DNA of 64,000 nt, from assembly GCA_963565915.1 (NCBI GenBank), contig OY751492.1, forward strand, positions 1,674,001 through 1,738,000, given 5' to 3'. The stretch is from Entoloma clypeatum. Its lineage: Eukaryota; Basidiomycota; Agaricomycetes; Agaricales; Entolomataceae. Below, piece after piece: positions 23,301 through 34,161 of the stretch (position 1 is its first letter; each line of letters begins with the position of its first letter). A program made the position numbers and the translations under genes. Under the pieces are notes generated by a model. That model was not told where the DNA came from. It made no database searches and saw only the letters and a list, made by a program, of their open reading frames with translations.

Positions 23301-24055
23301 CCCATTCCCTCTCCTTTGGGATCTTATCAAAGTTCTCCTTCTCGAAGAAATGAGCAAATTGTTCAACATATGAGGGTCGTTTGGTTGTGGGAGGTAGTGT
23401 GGGAGTGACGGCTTCCAAAATAGGGTCTCCAGGCTTCCATTTCTGATCCGACTTTTTGGGTGCATCTTTGTTGCATACTTCAACCATGCAAACCTGGTGT
23501 TTGCAACTATCAAGGTTAACCTTGAAATCCGAATGTTTGATTTGACATGTAGTTGGGCACCGGTTAAATGTTACCATGCCGGTTGTCCAATTGATTGTGG
23601 GGTTGTGGTGTACCAACCAGTCATGTCCCAAGAGCATGTCCATCCTCCCAATGTCCAGTACCATTGCTTCCATGGTTTCCTGATGTGCTCCCAAATCCAG
23701 CTTGACTTCGGCAAGTTGGCTCGCTTTCTGTTGTCGATTTGGTGATCCATCCACATTTAGAATTGCTATGGGCGGTATTCCTCACGTGGGGAGGTTCTGT
23801 TCGTGTACTATTCTGGGATGGATGCATGTGCGTTCACATCCGCTATCAACCTCAGGTCGGATGACCTTTGGTCCTCGTCGTGTTTTGAGCTGAGCTAACA
23901 GCCTGATCTCTCGTCTTTTTGGAGGTTTATCTCCCTTCACAATCTTAGTTGACGCAGCAGCTCACTTGGCAGGGATGACATAGGTTCTATTGTCTGCAGT
24001 CATACAAGGCAAGCAAGTCCATTTAATAGATAAGGGTTGCGAATTAGTGTCGTTT
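20395..24055 (-). pseudogene. pol: Gypsy-B pol (left arm), heavily decayed
   Basis: Minus strand: protease (about 23830), RT with YMDDIVVIGK at about 22810, RNase H (about 22370), the G-run frame change before a TGA at about 21877, integrase (21720-20930) and chromodomain (about 20480). Lesions include CGA to TGA stops at several places, a 1-bp deletion in the RT N-terminus (about 23140), a 1-bp deletion in integrase (about 21325), the shared KQA*EEAN stop, and the catalytic Glu changed to Lys (QTDGQAKRSHQ). Non-functional. Confidence 0.9.
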
Positions 24056-25690
24056 AATTGGACCCTTCGGGAAAATCCTTCTCGTCGGTTTCTAAGATTG
24101 TGGTTTCATCATTCTCAGCGTCTTCCTCAGACACCTTCCTAACCCTTCCGAAGTTCTTCTTTGCGGCAGTTGCGCGTGATAGGGCCTTCTTGGTTACAGT
24201 TGAAATACTTGCGACCATCTTTCTTCTTTGAGGCACTACAGTCTTTAGCCAGATGACCGAAGCGCTGACAGTTGTAGCAACGGGCTACTCCTGCTTTGTC
24301 GATCTCCATGGCCTTGCCCTGACCACCATAAGTGGTACCCAATCCAGTGCGCATGTCGCTGCCACCTCGAATGACCAGTGTGTGTCCTTCCATCTGTCAT
24401 CCTTTGTTTCAGATCTCCTTTGCGTAATCGGTGTACGTCTTGCCATCACTAGCCACTTGTTCAGGGGTTCTGCGGTTGATGTTCTTCTCCAGGATGTATT
24501 TCCCAGTTTCTTTGCCAAGGTTTGACAGCTTCAAGAGTTCTTCGAATTCATCCAAGAATTCATCAACGGTGCATTTCTCTTGTTTCAGGACTTCGAGTCT
24601 TGCTTTGGCAGCGACCGACTTGTTGGCGATGGAGAATCATGTGGCGATATCATCGGAAAAACCTAGCCAGGTGATGTTCTCGTTGTCAACAGCAAGAGCG
24701 TCTAACTTGTTACTGGCCCAGTGCCTGCCGGACCCTTCCATCATGCGGGATAGTACCGCAAGAATCTTCTGATCATCTGTGAGGCTCTTTTGGAACCTGA
24801 TGTATAGTTTGGTGGCTTTCCACCATTTGTCAAAGGTGTATCTGTCCTTGAACATCCCAGGATCCTTGATGATCTTGGATGTATCCATTGTTTGTACAGC
24901 CGGAGCTTCTGCCATGTCTAGAGTCTGCAGAGGAGGAGAGGAGTCGGGTTGTTGGGATGAAGATGGGGTTCAGGATACAGGTAAGGATTGAAAATGAGTC
25001 CCTGTTCTACGCGTCTGTTTGATATCTGACTGCACAGAGTCAAAAGTAAATTCGTCAGGGGACTTGTCGGCGGAATCAGTGGCAAAATGTTCAGAGTATT
25101 TCCTCTGTAAATCTCTAAGGAATCTCTGTTCCTGCGCATCTGTTGGTCGCAAATAGGGGTCAAGTCTCTCATTTCGTGCCCAACGGTTGTACTCGGTCTG
25201 TTGTTCTTCGGTGGTGAAGTGGGCGTAGATCTGCTGCTTTGAGTAAGATGTGATGATGTGGCTCTGGGACGTCTCAATGTGAGCGTCCTAATCAATCTTC
25301 TGATAATGGTTGTCTGGACACCGATAAACTCTCTGATCTCTGTGATCCGACCTGTCTGAGGTCCTTCTTGAACGCAAAAGCTTTTGAGTTCATTCTGTCA
25401 GGCGTTATAGCGCGCGATCTGGTGTTGCCGAGCAAGATGGATGCTCTCTGCTATCTCGCCATGGGGGCGATGCTCATCGTTGTCTAGTTCTTCGTCAAGC
25501 ACCTGCTGTAGGATGTGACGGATCTCCAATTCGATGTACTGCTGGATGAGTGTAAAATCGATACTGTCTCGAGGACTTAGCTCCTCCTGTCGGGCTTCTG
25601 GCATGCTGAATGGGTTACTGGTGAAGTCTTCAAAGAAGTGCGACATCTTGACTCATCTGGTAGTTGCTCTCTTCGCTCTGGGCGAACCTA
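24054..25690 (-). pseudogene. gag: Gypsy-B gag region (left arm)
   Basis: Minus strand: first frame (VTGMSHFFEDF... to RYNA*), the Ser/Thr-rich overlap, then Gag from ATG 24915 (MAEAPAVQTMDTSKII) with stops at about 24637 and 24420. A first zinc knuckle CYNCQRFGHLAKDC is intact. The second is damaged (YFNCNQEGPITRNC), losing a zinc-ligand Cys and His. Confidence 0.85.
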
Positions 25691-25706
25691 ACAAGATTTA
25701 GCAACT

Positions 25707-26107
25707 TGTTATGCTTAAGAAACTGTTCCAAGGTTTGGGCAGAATATGCAGGAAGTGGAAAGGCAGAGAGCAATGTGATTGCTAAATCTAAGGAATCTAC
25801 TCTAGTACAAGGGGTTTATATAGGTACTGACTATAGGCGGTAGCGGATGAGTCAGTACTGCGGAAGGCAGGGCGCATGAGCAAGGCGACTGTGGAAGGCT
25901 ATGTACAATGAGTAAGCTGACTGCGGAAAGCGAGTCAGCGCGGGAGCGAAGTATACTAAAGGGGATGATGAAGTAAGGTAGTGAGTCAGACTGGGAATTG
26001 AAGGTTGCGAAAGTAGACATTAGACATAGTAAGTTCGTAAGAGGGTGCCGAGTCGGGCCAATAAGTAAAAGATATGATGTGGTCCTCATACTGTAGAGTC
26101 CATAACA
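25707..26107 (-). repeat. 5' LTR of Gypsy-B (left arm)
   Basis: 401 bp. By eye it differs from the right-arm equivalent (45224-45624) at about 14 positions, far more than the surrounding arm sequence. Confidence 0.9.
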
Positions 26108-26385
26108 GCATGCTGCCAAACTGATGATGCGAGAGCTATGCTGGTTCACCGCATGTCTGCCCACCTGAGCATGGATTGGAAGAGTGGACGCCCATTACAC
26201 ACACCAACCAGGAAGCACACCCACCCATCTCTACATCAGTATTTTTCACTGCCAAACTGATGATCTGAGGGCTACGCCAGTTCATGGCATGTCTGCCCAC
26301 CCAAGCATGGATTGGAAGCGCAGACGTCCGTCGCCATCACCCACACCAACCCAGCAAGCACACCCACCCACCCATCTGTCCATCT
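26108..26385. repeat. Two-copy tandem repeat, period about 136 bp (left arm)
   Basis: CTGCCAAACTGATGAT...CATGTCTGCCCACC...GCATGGATTGGAAG...CACACCCACCCATCT occurs twice, starting at 26113 and 26249. The mirror copy is just outside Gypsy-B in the right arm (about 44946-45223). Confidence 0.75.
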
Positions 26386-27430
26386 GTTGACCATGCATGT
26401 TATCTGAAAATGTACACAAGAAGTGTTGATCTGATTGACAGCGACACATATATAATAAAAGAACCAAGCCTGACAAACTTTAACATGGGGCACACTGAGA
26501 TTTAAAAAGGGAATAGCATGTTGTCGACTCAGAGGGAGCATCAAAGATGTCATTGTGGTACAATAGGTTGGTCTGATGTATGAGCCTGATACATGGAAGT
26601 GATATATTGAGCCTATCTGTAGCTACAGTCTGTCATGCATCAGATGTTTTACTGTTAGCACAGTTATTGATGTATCAGGCCTACTGACTAGGTTGCACAC
26701 AAGGACTACACAGCCCCCACACTATAGGTAAGCACTGTGCCATCCTCATCACAGCAGACCACTCACAAAACACACAGAGAACAGCAGGTGGGAGGACACA
26801 CAAACAGTGGGAGGAATGATGGGAGGCGAGAGGAACAATGCGGTGAGGGATGCATGGGACCACAGCCTTGGCACGACACAAGAACAGAGGGAGATGAGTA
26901 TGGCAGGAGACACACATATGCATGCCATGTGCAGTCATATTATTGATGTTTGTGCACATATATACCAGAGCCGTGTACTTGATTAATTATTTTCATTCTA
27001 CATGGTATACTATTCATCCAGATGATGAGGGGGTGTATAAAGCATAGGTATGGAACCAAATCAGTAAATAGGAGTAAATTACATTGACCGTGATTTCAGA
27101 TTATGAATCAGATGCCCTTGTCTCCATGCTTACATGAACATAATATACTACCAGCCAATTCATCAGTAATTCCTGATCATACAAACTAGCCCTACATAGC
27201 CCTACACAGTGCCATAGACCCATAGTGAAGGTCCTTATCTATGTCATGCTATAAATTCCCACACCCCATCTAGGAAATGCTATGTAGCATCCTAACATCC
27301 CAGCAGAATCTCAATGGTGTGGACACAAAAAAAGTGGAATATAAAGCTGTAATTATGGTACATTGTATATATAAAAGTTTAATACCTAGTACTCTTCATA
27401 CATGAGGAACCTAAAGCGTGACTGGAGGCC
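26386..27430. other. Non-coding stretch, left arm
   Basis: About 1 kb without a credible gene. Overlapping small ORFs on both strands, no domain, AT-rich towards 27400. Mirrored at about 43901-44945. Confidence 0.5.
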
Positions 27431-27865
27431 GTTGAGCGCGAGCTGGGGTCGTTGGGCACCAGAGGCGGCCATTACAAGCGGAGGCTGTTGGGCGTGAGGG
27501 GCAGCCGTTGGGCGCAGCTGGGGTCATTGGGCCCTATGGGTGGCTATTTGGCACGAGTGGAGGCTGTTGGGCATGACTTGAGGTCGTTAGGACAGAGGCG
27601 GCCATTGGGCACAAGTGGAGGTTGTTGGGCGTGAGCTGGGGTCATTGGGCACCAGAGGCGGCCATTGGGCAGAAGTGGTGGCCATTGGGCTTGAGCTGGG
27701 GCCATTGAGCACTAGGGGCGGCCGTTGGGCATGAGTGGAGGCCCTTGGGTGCAACTTGAGATCATTGGGTGTGAGGACCTGAGGTCGTTGGACACTAAGG
27801 GCGGCTGTTGGGCACAAGCTGGGGCTGTTGTGTATGAAAGGTGGCCATTGGACGCATACCCTAGG
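27431..27865. repeat. GTTGGGC/GCCATTGGGC minisatellite (left arm)
   Basis: Degenerate array of about 20-26-bp units built on GTTGGGCGTGAG, GCTGGGGTC and GCCATTGGGCAC with alternating G(A/T)GGCGGCC and GTGGAGG modules. Mirrored at 43466-43900. Units of the same type occur at 41300-41395 in the spacer. Confidence 0.8.
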
Positions 27866-28009
27866 GCGGATCCAGTGTCGTTCAGCAGTAACGATGGGGG
27901 AAAGGGCATCAAATCGGTCTAAGTTGACTTACCAAAGGAAATAAAGCGGAGATTGAAATGACTTTGGAATAATTTTCGATTCAACACCTAGATTAGATGG
28001 GCAGATGTC

Positions 28010-28190
28010 AGGACCGGATGCCGTCCAACTGATGGCATGTTAGATGGGTGACAAAAAGTCGAGAAGAACAGGAGAAGCTGTCCAAAATGATGGCATGTTA
28101 GATGTGTGGGCGAAATAGCCATGCCATCAGATGTCGGATTGGAGGTTATATACAAACAAGGCATGCATCATGATGGCACGTTAGATGGGT
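28010..28190. repeat. GATGGCATGTTAGATG motif repeats at the inner edge of the left arm
   Basis: The 16-mer occurs at about 28032 and 28090, and with one change (GATGGCACGTTAGATG) at about 28172. The right arm has a single copy; the difference of about 58 bp looks like slippage or recombination between the first two. Confidence 0.7.
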
Positions 28191-28250
28191 AACGAAAAAA
28201 TAGCTGGCGCCCATCTGGCAAAACCGATTTCTCGTAAACTTGAACTTGGA

Positions 28251-28777
28251 ATCTAATAGGATGCCACACTCCTCCCATATGGACCATTGAGCCTCTCCTT
28301 CCTCTTCATCAGTGATTCCTTCTCACTAGTCAGTTCTTTTCCTCTTCCAAGCCACACTTCATCTAACAATCTCCAGGGTTACAATTTCCCCCTCAGCGTG
28401 AACCAATCCTGGCCGTCGCTTGTTGCACAGCACTTCAAAGCCGAGCATATAATCCTTGCACAGACCGGTGTCACCCTCGCCGTACGTCCATTCAAACATT
28501 GCCTCTCACCTTACATACTTGAAAAAAGAAAATAGGACTTACCGGCATTTGGGAACGCCCACAGCATGTCCTTTCAATTCTTCCAGGTCCGTCGTGATGT
28601 CTACCTTCAACTTTTCATCAACCAGAAAATTAATGCACCTCGTTCAGACCAAAGACCCCATCTACCAAGGTCAAAATACCCCATGGGACTTTTCGTGTGA
28701 CAAGCCAATGCCAATGTATATAGTCATCTATCTTGCGTATGTGTAGTCCGTCCATCAGTCCCTCATGGCCCGCCTTC
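28251..28777 (+). pseudogene. SGNH esterase, internal fragment with C-to-T decay
   Basis: Matches the central exons of the gene at 61352-63311, from the acceptor before DATLLPYGP through the donor after IVIYLG, plus 30-odd bases of intron. The catalytic block IGDSFS has become ISDSFS. Of about 29 differences, roughly four fifths are C to T or G to A, mostly at CpG. It ends in GTGTAGTCCGTC(C/A)GTCAG-type intron sequence, the same sequence at which the left arm starts (6819). Confidence 0.85.
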
Positions 28778-28799
28778 CTTCGTGTGGAGCCATCACTCA

Positions 28800-29411
28800 A
28801 TAATAACCAGCGCTCCTTAAACTAAACCCAATTAGCTGCCAAATTGGAAGGCTGACTTGCACGTACCACATCTTCAACACATGTTGCAACATTCTTGCAA
28901 AGTTCCACTGACCAGTGTTTCTTGAAATACCCCATTTTCTCCTTTGGATTGAGAACTAGAAACATGTTAGTAAATTTTGGCATAGGAACGAAGGATTCAC
29001 ACTCATTGACATAATATATGCTGGAGACTCTGTAGTCTTCTCATAGTACTCATCAATCTTTATGCATGCGGCATGAAGAGCAGTGGAAAATGGGCTATAC
29101 TTCAAACAGTCAGCACACATGGACCATGCCCTGTACAGGGCCTCAAGGGCCAGAATCGCAAGATGAAGAGTCAGAACATTGTCTGAGAAAAAGCTTGTTG
29201 AGCATTGTCGGCTTGCTAAGGAATGTTGAGCTTCAATAGATTGATGAGAGGGTAAACATACACTTAACAAACCGAGGAACATGTTAACTCACACCCACTC
29301 CTCATCTGTGAGCTTCAGCTCACAAATCTTATCACGTTTGGCAGAGTCTTGTTCTTCCCAACGAAGTTCATCAACAAAAGTGTCCACACACTATGAGAAA
29401 ATGAACGTTAA
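28800..29411 (-). pseudogene. hAT transposase, C-terminal part
   Basis: Minus strand, decayed. Recognisable pieces are TFVDELRWEEQDSAKRDKIC, KLTDEEW, LALEALYRAWS, ACIKIDEYYEKTTESPAYIMSM and YFKKHWSVELCKNV, the region before the dimerisation domain of agaricomycete hAT transposases. It is separated from its N-terminal half by the Harbinger insertion. The C-terminal end, with the last catalytic Glu region, is missing where the sequence meets the SGNH fragment at about 28778. Confidence 0.75.
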
Positions 29412-29414
29412 ATT

Positions 29415-29429
29415 AGGGTTGTTCAAAGT
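29415..29429 (+). repeat. Left TIR of the Harbinger element
   Basis: AGGGTTGTTCAAAGT, the exact reverse complement of 33332-33346, flanked by ATT. Confidence 0.85.
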
Positions 29430-29706
29430 TGGACCTGCCAGGTCCATTTCGGTTCCCATGCTAGCGCCCATTTTGACAGATTTCGCGGAAAATTTTGCCA
29501 AAATGGACCTGCCAGGGAAACCAGCAGGAAGCCAAAATGGGCAACTTTGAGACCCCCGGTCGAAAAAGTTAGCAAAATGAAAAAGAAAATGGAGTTGGCG
29601 TTTCTTCCTGCCCCCACCGTCGAGCGTTCGGCATCACGACGAAGTTTAGAACTCCGCTCCACATCCTCTCACCACCGTGTTTGTCGTTGGTGGTGGTGCT
29701 AGCACC

Positions 29707-31304
29707 ATGCCCACCATCCCCCTCCGCCGTCGGCTACTTGAAGACCTCGACAACATCAATCGTTCTTTCAAGCGAGCGCGTCTCGAGCGCTATCTCCACG
29801 AAATTGGGCTCGATACCGATTCTTTGACCAGTGTCGATGACAGCAGTTCCACCAGCTCGAGTATCTCCTCCATCTCCAGTATCAGCACAGTCTCCTCGTT
29901 GTCTGAAGATACCCATTCCTCGCCATCTGTCGGGTCCTCCAAATCTACTGTATCCCTATCCATTTCCGACCTGGAGGAGTTTTATGATGCATCCATTTGT
30001 GCTCAGGTTGATGCCCTCCGCAAGGAGATTGAGTCAACGAGAGTTCTTGAGCCTCGCCCTCCTGTTTACCCTGAAGTTCGGGAAGCAGCTCAGCTAAGTT
30101 TGCTTGATGTCTTTCATATAAAAAATTTGGACAGTTATCGACAGAAGGTCCGTGTTGACCCAGCCACGTTCGATGGCATCCTCGCTCAAATCCACGATGA
30201 CCCTGTGTTCTACAACAACTCAAATGTCCCACAAACTGACGTCAAGACCCAGCTTGCCATATTTCTCAACCGGGCTGGACACTACGGCAACGCTGCGAGT
30301 CCAGATGCCATTGGACAATGGGCAGGGGTCTGTACAGGCACTGTGGAAAACTGTACGAAGCGTGTTATGATTGCGCTCCTCCGATTACACGACCAGGCGA
30401 TCCACCTACCGACGGCCGAAGAGAAGGAGTCTGCGAAGGTGTGGGTGGGAAGCCAAGTCTGTGTCGAATGGCGGAATGGGCATCTTATGGTTGATGGGAC
30501 GAAGTTCGCTCTATTTCAACGACCAGGGCTGCATGGAGATGCTTGGTTTGACAAGAATAAAAATTATTCACTTGATTGCCAGGTACTTCGTACCCTCTCG
30601 TTTATTTCGTTAGCTGACTTTGGATTAGCTTGTAACTGCACCAGACACTCTCGTTGTCGTCGACTATGCGATTGGCCACACCGGAAGTGTTCACGATTCA
30701 TGGGCCTTTCGTAGCACTCGGGTATTTAAGGAACACATTCATATTTTTGCGCCTGGCGAATGGATGTGGGCTGACTCTGCATACCCCGCGGAAACGTGGT
30801 GTGTCTCGCCTTTCAAGAAACCCCAAGGTGGCGAACTTACACCAGATCAACGGACCTATAACTATCATGTTTCAAAAGTATATCCTGTGTTTTGACCTTT
30901 ATGTTACCTTCTCATGACAGTTCTAGGTTCGAATTCGTTCAGAACATGCTATTGGACTCCTCAAAGGCCGATTCCAAGCTCTTCGCGAGCTTCGTATTCA
31001 GATCAAATCCTCAAAACAACACAAATGGGCCATTATGTTCGTTCGTTGTTGTATTATTTTACATAACATCATCATCAGACTGGAGGGTGGTAATTTTGAT
31101 TCATCTTATCGCGAGGATCTGTATGAACTTGGTCGGGTGCATCCCGGGGCTCCAGAAGAGGATGGTGAAGCTGACGAAGATGATTCTTCTGATGAGGAAC
31201 TTCGTATTGCCCAGCGACGAGTTGAAACACCTGGTCAGCGATTTCGAAAGCAAATCATGACACGTTTATTTAATAGTCCAACAAGTGGAGCTATACGTAG
31301 ATGA
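29707..31304 (+). CDS. Harbinger transposase (DDE_4 superfamily endonuclease), about 500 aa
   Basis: Exons 29707-30582, 30629-30877 and 30927-31304 (introns 46 and 49 nt) join in phase. Residues 1-110 are Ser-rich. The catalytic domain follows: KVRVDPATFDGIL, an HTH-like KTQLAIFLNRAGHYGNAASP, MVDGTKFALFQRPG (first Asp), VVDYAIGHTGSVHDSWAFR (second Asp), MWADSAYPAETW and SEHAIGLLKGRFQALRELR (Glu). The C-terminus is acidic. It cuts and rejoins the element ends. No stop or frame break was found, so it may be active. Start chosen at the first ATG (ACCATGCCC); GTG upstream at 29677 is unlikely. Confidence 0.88.
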
Positions 31305-31409
31305 GTATTGTGTATCAGTTTGGATGTTTGAATATATAACTTCTATCTATTAAAGATCATTTAAAGCAGATATAAAAATTTGTGCGAAATCATGAAGTAT
31401 GGGGGAACT

Positions 31410-33044
31410 CTAATCAAACTTGTATGTACTAAAATCGCCTCCGATACCAAAAGTGTTGTTGGAATTCGGAGACATTCCGTTGTGAGGGAAGGGTGGCACA
31501 ATTCCCAAGCCAAAGGCTTCGTTTGGTGTCTGCTGTGTTCCCGGCCCATTCACCCCCACATTCTGAACACATTGGAGTTCAATCTTGAGTTGCATCATTT
31601 TTAATTCATGTTCTTCCCGCTCTCGCGCACGCGCGTGCTCCTCCCTCATCATTCGCTCACGAGCGGTGGCTTGGCATTCCTCGGCTGCGTAACGTGCCAT
31701 GTCTCCTTCTGTGATGTACTTCTGACGCTTGACTGACAAGGATTGAGTCTTGTAATCCTGTTTCCCAGCTGCTAGCTCCAACATCCGACCCTCTGTATCA
31801 GCAAGGCTCTCTAAGCGAGCTCGCTTGCTAGAAGTGGTGGTAGACCCTTTTTTTGATGTTGGTTTAGGTGTGGGGGTGCTAGCTGATGAACCCGAGATGT
31901 TGCGAGAGGCTGATAGGAAGGGAGTTGTACTACGGCGGAGATCCAGGGATTTTGATCTTGAATGAGTCCGATGAGAGGGGGTTTCGGCAGACAATTCTGG
32001 AATTGGACTTTCGGATACGAGTTTTGGAGATGGGGGATTATCGTTCTTGGATTGTGTAAGATCCTGGCGTAACTTAGTTTGAATCTGGAATGATTAATGA
32101 CTCATCACGCTCACCAAGGTATCTTGATCAGCCTCTACATCCACGGCCTTGTCGTCCAACTTGTTGATGTTATGAACCTCGTCATTGCCATCATCACTGC
32201 CACATATTGGTGTGACAATGGATTTGTCTTCGTTGTTGCCCTCACTGGCAGCCTCTGGGCTCAGAGTTGAGTCCTGTGACCCCGACCCTTCTAGTACCTC
32301 TTTCGCCTCAGCTGCAAGATCCTGGCCAGGTTCAGATGACACCGTATATGGGTTGAAATTTGGGAGTGTTCGCCAAAAGCCATGCAACCTCCCCCAGAAA
32401 GGAAACTTTTCAAGAACCGAGTCTGGACGAAGAACATATCGCTCAGCAAAAATATCTCCACAAACGAAGCAGAAAAAAATACCGAGCAGGTTGGAAAGAT
32501 TCAGATTACTCCTGATCTGGTTGACCGTGAGCCCAGCACCTGTCTTCCCAAGGTCTTTATTAATCTCGCAATAATTCTTCTTTAATCTAGGATCAATTAG
32601 TTTTATGGGATCTCAGCATGAGGATAAACAGTTCACGTACGTTCCAAGGCGGTTCTCGACAGATTTGGCATACTTGGCAGGATTTATCTTGAAGTCCTCG
32701 CGAACCTTTGGATTGTTGTCAACAGAAAAAACGCCGTCTGCGAGTTGTGTATATAACCTGGACTTAGCACCCTTGGCCTTTCGCTGGGATCGATTCTCCT
32801 GCTTGGCATCCTGAGCAGAGTCAGAGAAGAGTTTCTGGCGCTCAACAGGATGCTCCTCGAGCCATGCAATCAAACGCTCTGTCCTAGTTGGGTCCTTCTC
32901 CCAGTAGACTTTCAGTTCGGTAGATTTCTCCTGGGGGCTGCTGGCAACCTCGACCTCGCTGTCCACTTCAGCTTGTGACTTTCGGGGCTTCTTTGCACTG
33001 GATGCGGATTTTGGAGGTGCGCCTGATGCGGGTCTCTTCGTCAT
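31410..33044 (-). CDS. Harbinger accessory protein, Myb/SANT-like, about 496 aa
   Basis: Four exons on the minus strand fit in phase: 33044-32641, 32586-32483, 32422-32115 and 32084-31410. The start MTKRPASGAPPKSASSAKK is basic. Then comes a Myb/SANT-like domain (DPTRTERLIAWLEEHP, FSDSAQDAKQENRS, KSRLYTQLADGVF), the conserved RLHGFWRTLPNFNPYTV block, and an acidic linker. Last is a long charged helix (ERMMREEHARAREREEHELK), probably a coiled coil. In PIF/Harbinger elements the second protein binds the element ends and brings in the transposase. It is convergent with the transposase gene, the stops being about 105 bp apart. Confidence 0.8.
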
Positions 33045-33331
33045 TGGGCAAAGAGAGGATACAAGCTCTGAGGATGATGAGAGAAGTTGTGCTACGTAGC
33101 GACACATAGCAAAATTTCACATAATAAAACTCCGCAGTTCAGACAAACGTCCTACAGGAACCTTGCCAGGAAGGTCGAAATGGCCATTTTGGTGCAGTAG
33201 GAGCCCTTGGGGCTCCTACTGGCAAAATGGCCATTTTCAATCCCATGTTTGGTCTCATGTTGATGTTCATTTTGCCAAAATGGGAATTAGCAGGAAGATC
33301 AAAATGCGCTCAAAATGGGACCAAAATGACT

Positions 33332-33346
33332 ACTTTGAACAACCCT
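33332..33346 (-). repeat. Right TIR of the Harbinger element
   Basis: ACTTTGAACAACCCT, reverse complement of the left end, followed by the ATT duplication. Confidence 0.85.
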
Positions 33347-33349
33347 ATT

Positions 33350-34161
33350 CAATCTTTCATTTGGAATTGCTACGCACCACTTGATTTTTTTCCGCCTGAT
33401 CAAGCATAAAATATGTTGAAGACCACCGCACCTTCATGTCAAGAATAAGCTGAACCAGCTGTCCATCATTTGCCTTGGTTTGAATAGTTTTCCACATTTC
33501 TTTTCGCTTTGATGATGAACATGCCTGAACAGCAGTGAGCGATGTTTCAGGCCAAATGCATGATCTGTACCTTGGCTACAATGGCCCTCACCAGCCCCAC
33601 CTCATCACAAGATGTCGGTACATGAGCGTCTGGTTGCTTTAGATCAAAATGTGGTGACTTGCTGTAAGTCGAGGTGAGCATTTGCGTCACAAGGTTTATT
33701 ACATGTGCAAGACAGCTATTGTTTTGTGAGTAACATAGATTAGCGAATTGAAGGACTAACAAACTTGATTTTCCTCTTCCTCCAATTGTATTTCGTGCTA
33801 GTAGTGGCCTTCAGACGGCAGCTAGTTCCTTCATCATAGTCGGATTGTTTCTCGCGTTATCACAGGTGACATGGCCGACCTTCATGATAAATGATTAGTG
33901 AGGCAAAAAATGGATCGGAAAAGCCAAAGCCACACAAGAGCCATGCCAAATTTGCCCTGGCGGATATAATGCAGGCGGCCATCAGAATTCTGACAATCCT
34001 CTGCAAATAATGCATCAAATCATCGGTTGAAGGTCTCATGGGGGGTTTCGCATTCCTCAGAATTCATAACAGACCAGATCTTGTCGTCCTTTGTTCCCTT
34101 CGGGACTGAATCCAACAGAGAGTTTGAGAGAGTACTGATCTCCTTGACTAGTTGTTTGATG
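33350..34161 (-). pseudogene. hAT transposase, central part
   Basis: Minus strand: KQLVKEISTLSNSLLDS, KDDKIWSVMN, HETFNR, then after stops VTCDNARNNPTMMKEL (a conserved hAT catalytic-Asp region), SCLAHVINLVTQ and VQLILDMKVRWSSTY. Several in-frame stops (for example about 34018 and 33823). The frame continues across the Harbinger into 28800-29411 and across Copia-2 into 40494-40560. Confidence 0.75.
34157..34161 (+). other. Target-site duplication TGATG, left of Copia-2
   Basis: TGATG at 34157-34161 and 40489-40493. Removing the element restores a continuous hAT reading (MSTPATI...IKQLVKEIS on the minus strand). Confidence 0.9.

Larger units (their letters stand above)
19475..26107 (-). mobile_element. 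Gypsy-B, left-arm copy
   Basis: 6633-bp chromodomain Gypsy element on the minus strand, with 401-bp LTRs at 25707-26107 (5') and 19475-19875 (3'). It has the same gene order as Gypsy-A but about 10-20 percent different sequence and many stops and frameshifts. The flanks (GCATGC beside the 5' LTR, GTAAT beside the 3' LTR) do not form a TSD. Its counterpart in the right arm is at 45224-56336, enlarged by Gypsy-C. Confidence 0.93.
6819..28162 (+). repeat. Left arm of the giant inverted repeat
   Basis: The sequence 6819-28162 recurs in reverse complement at 43229-62361. Coordinates pair with constant sums: 69180 for 6819-11864, 75811 from 18491 to about 22100, and 71331 for about 21600-28050. 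The offsets are explained by Gypsy-A (6626 bp plus a 5-bp TSD) in this arm and a 4480-bp insertion in the other. Shared length is about 14.7 kb. Most stretches are nearly identical; for example the 401-bp Gypsy-B 3' LTRs look identical between arms. Confidence 0.95.
29415..33346 (+). mobile_element. Harbinger/PIF-type DNA transposon, apparently intact
   Basis: 3932 bp with 15-bp terminal inverted repeats (AGGGTTGTTCAAAGT / ACTTTGAACAACCCT) and 3-bp target duplication ATT (29412-29414, 33347-33349). Sub-terminal regions are rich in CATTTTG/CAAAATGG motifs. Two convergent genes fill the element: a DDE_4 transposase on the plus strand and a Myb-like partner on the minus strand. Both are open through their introns. 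It lies inside a dead hAT element, so it is younger than that. Transposition would need both proteins, as is known for PIF/Harbinger. Confidence 0.9.

Noticed and set aside
27452..27922. ORFs across the minisatellite in both directions (also 43409-43879)
   Set aside because: Repetitive translations (such as AQWPPLVPND) come from the tandem units; no start context or domain.
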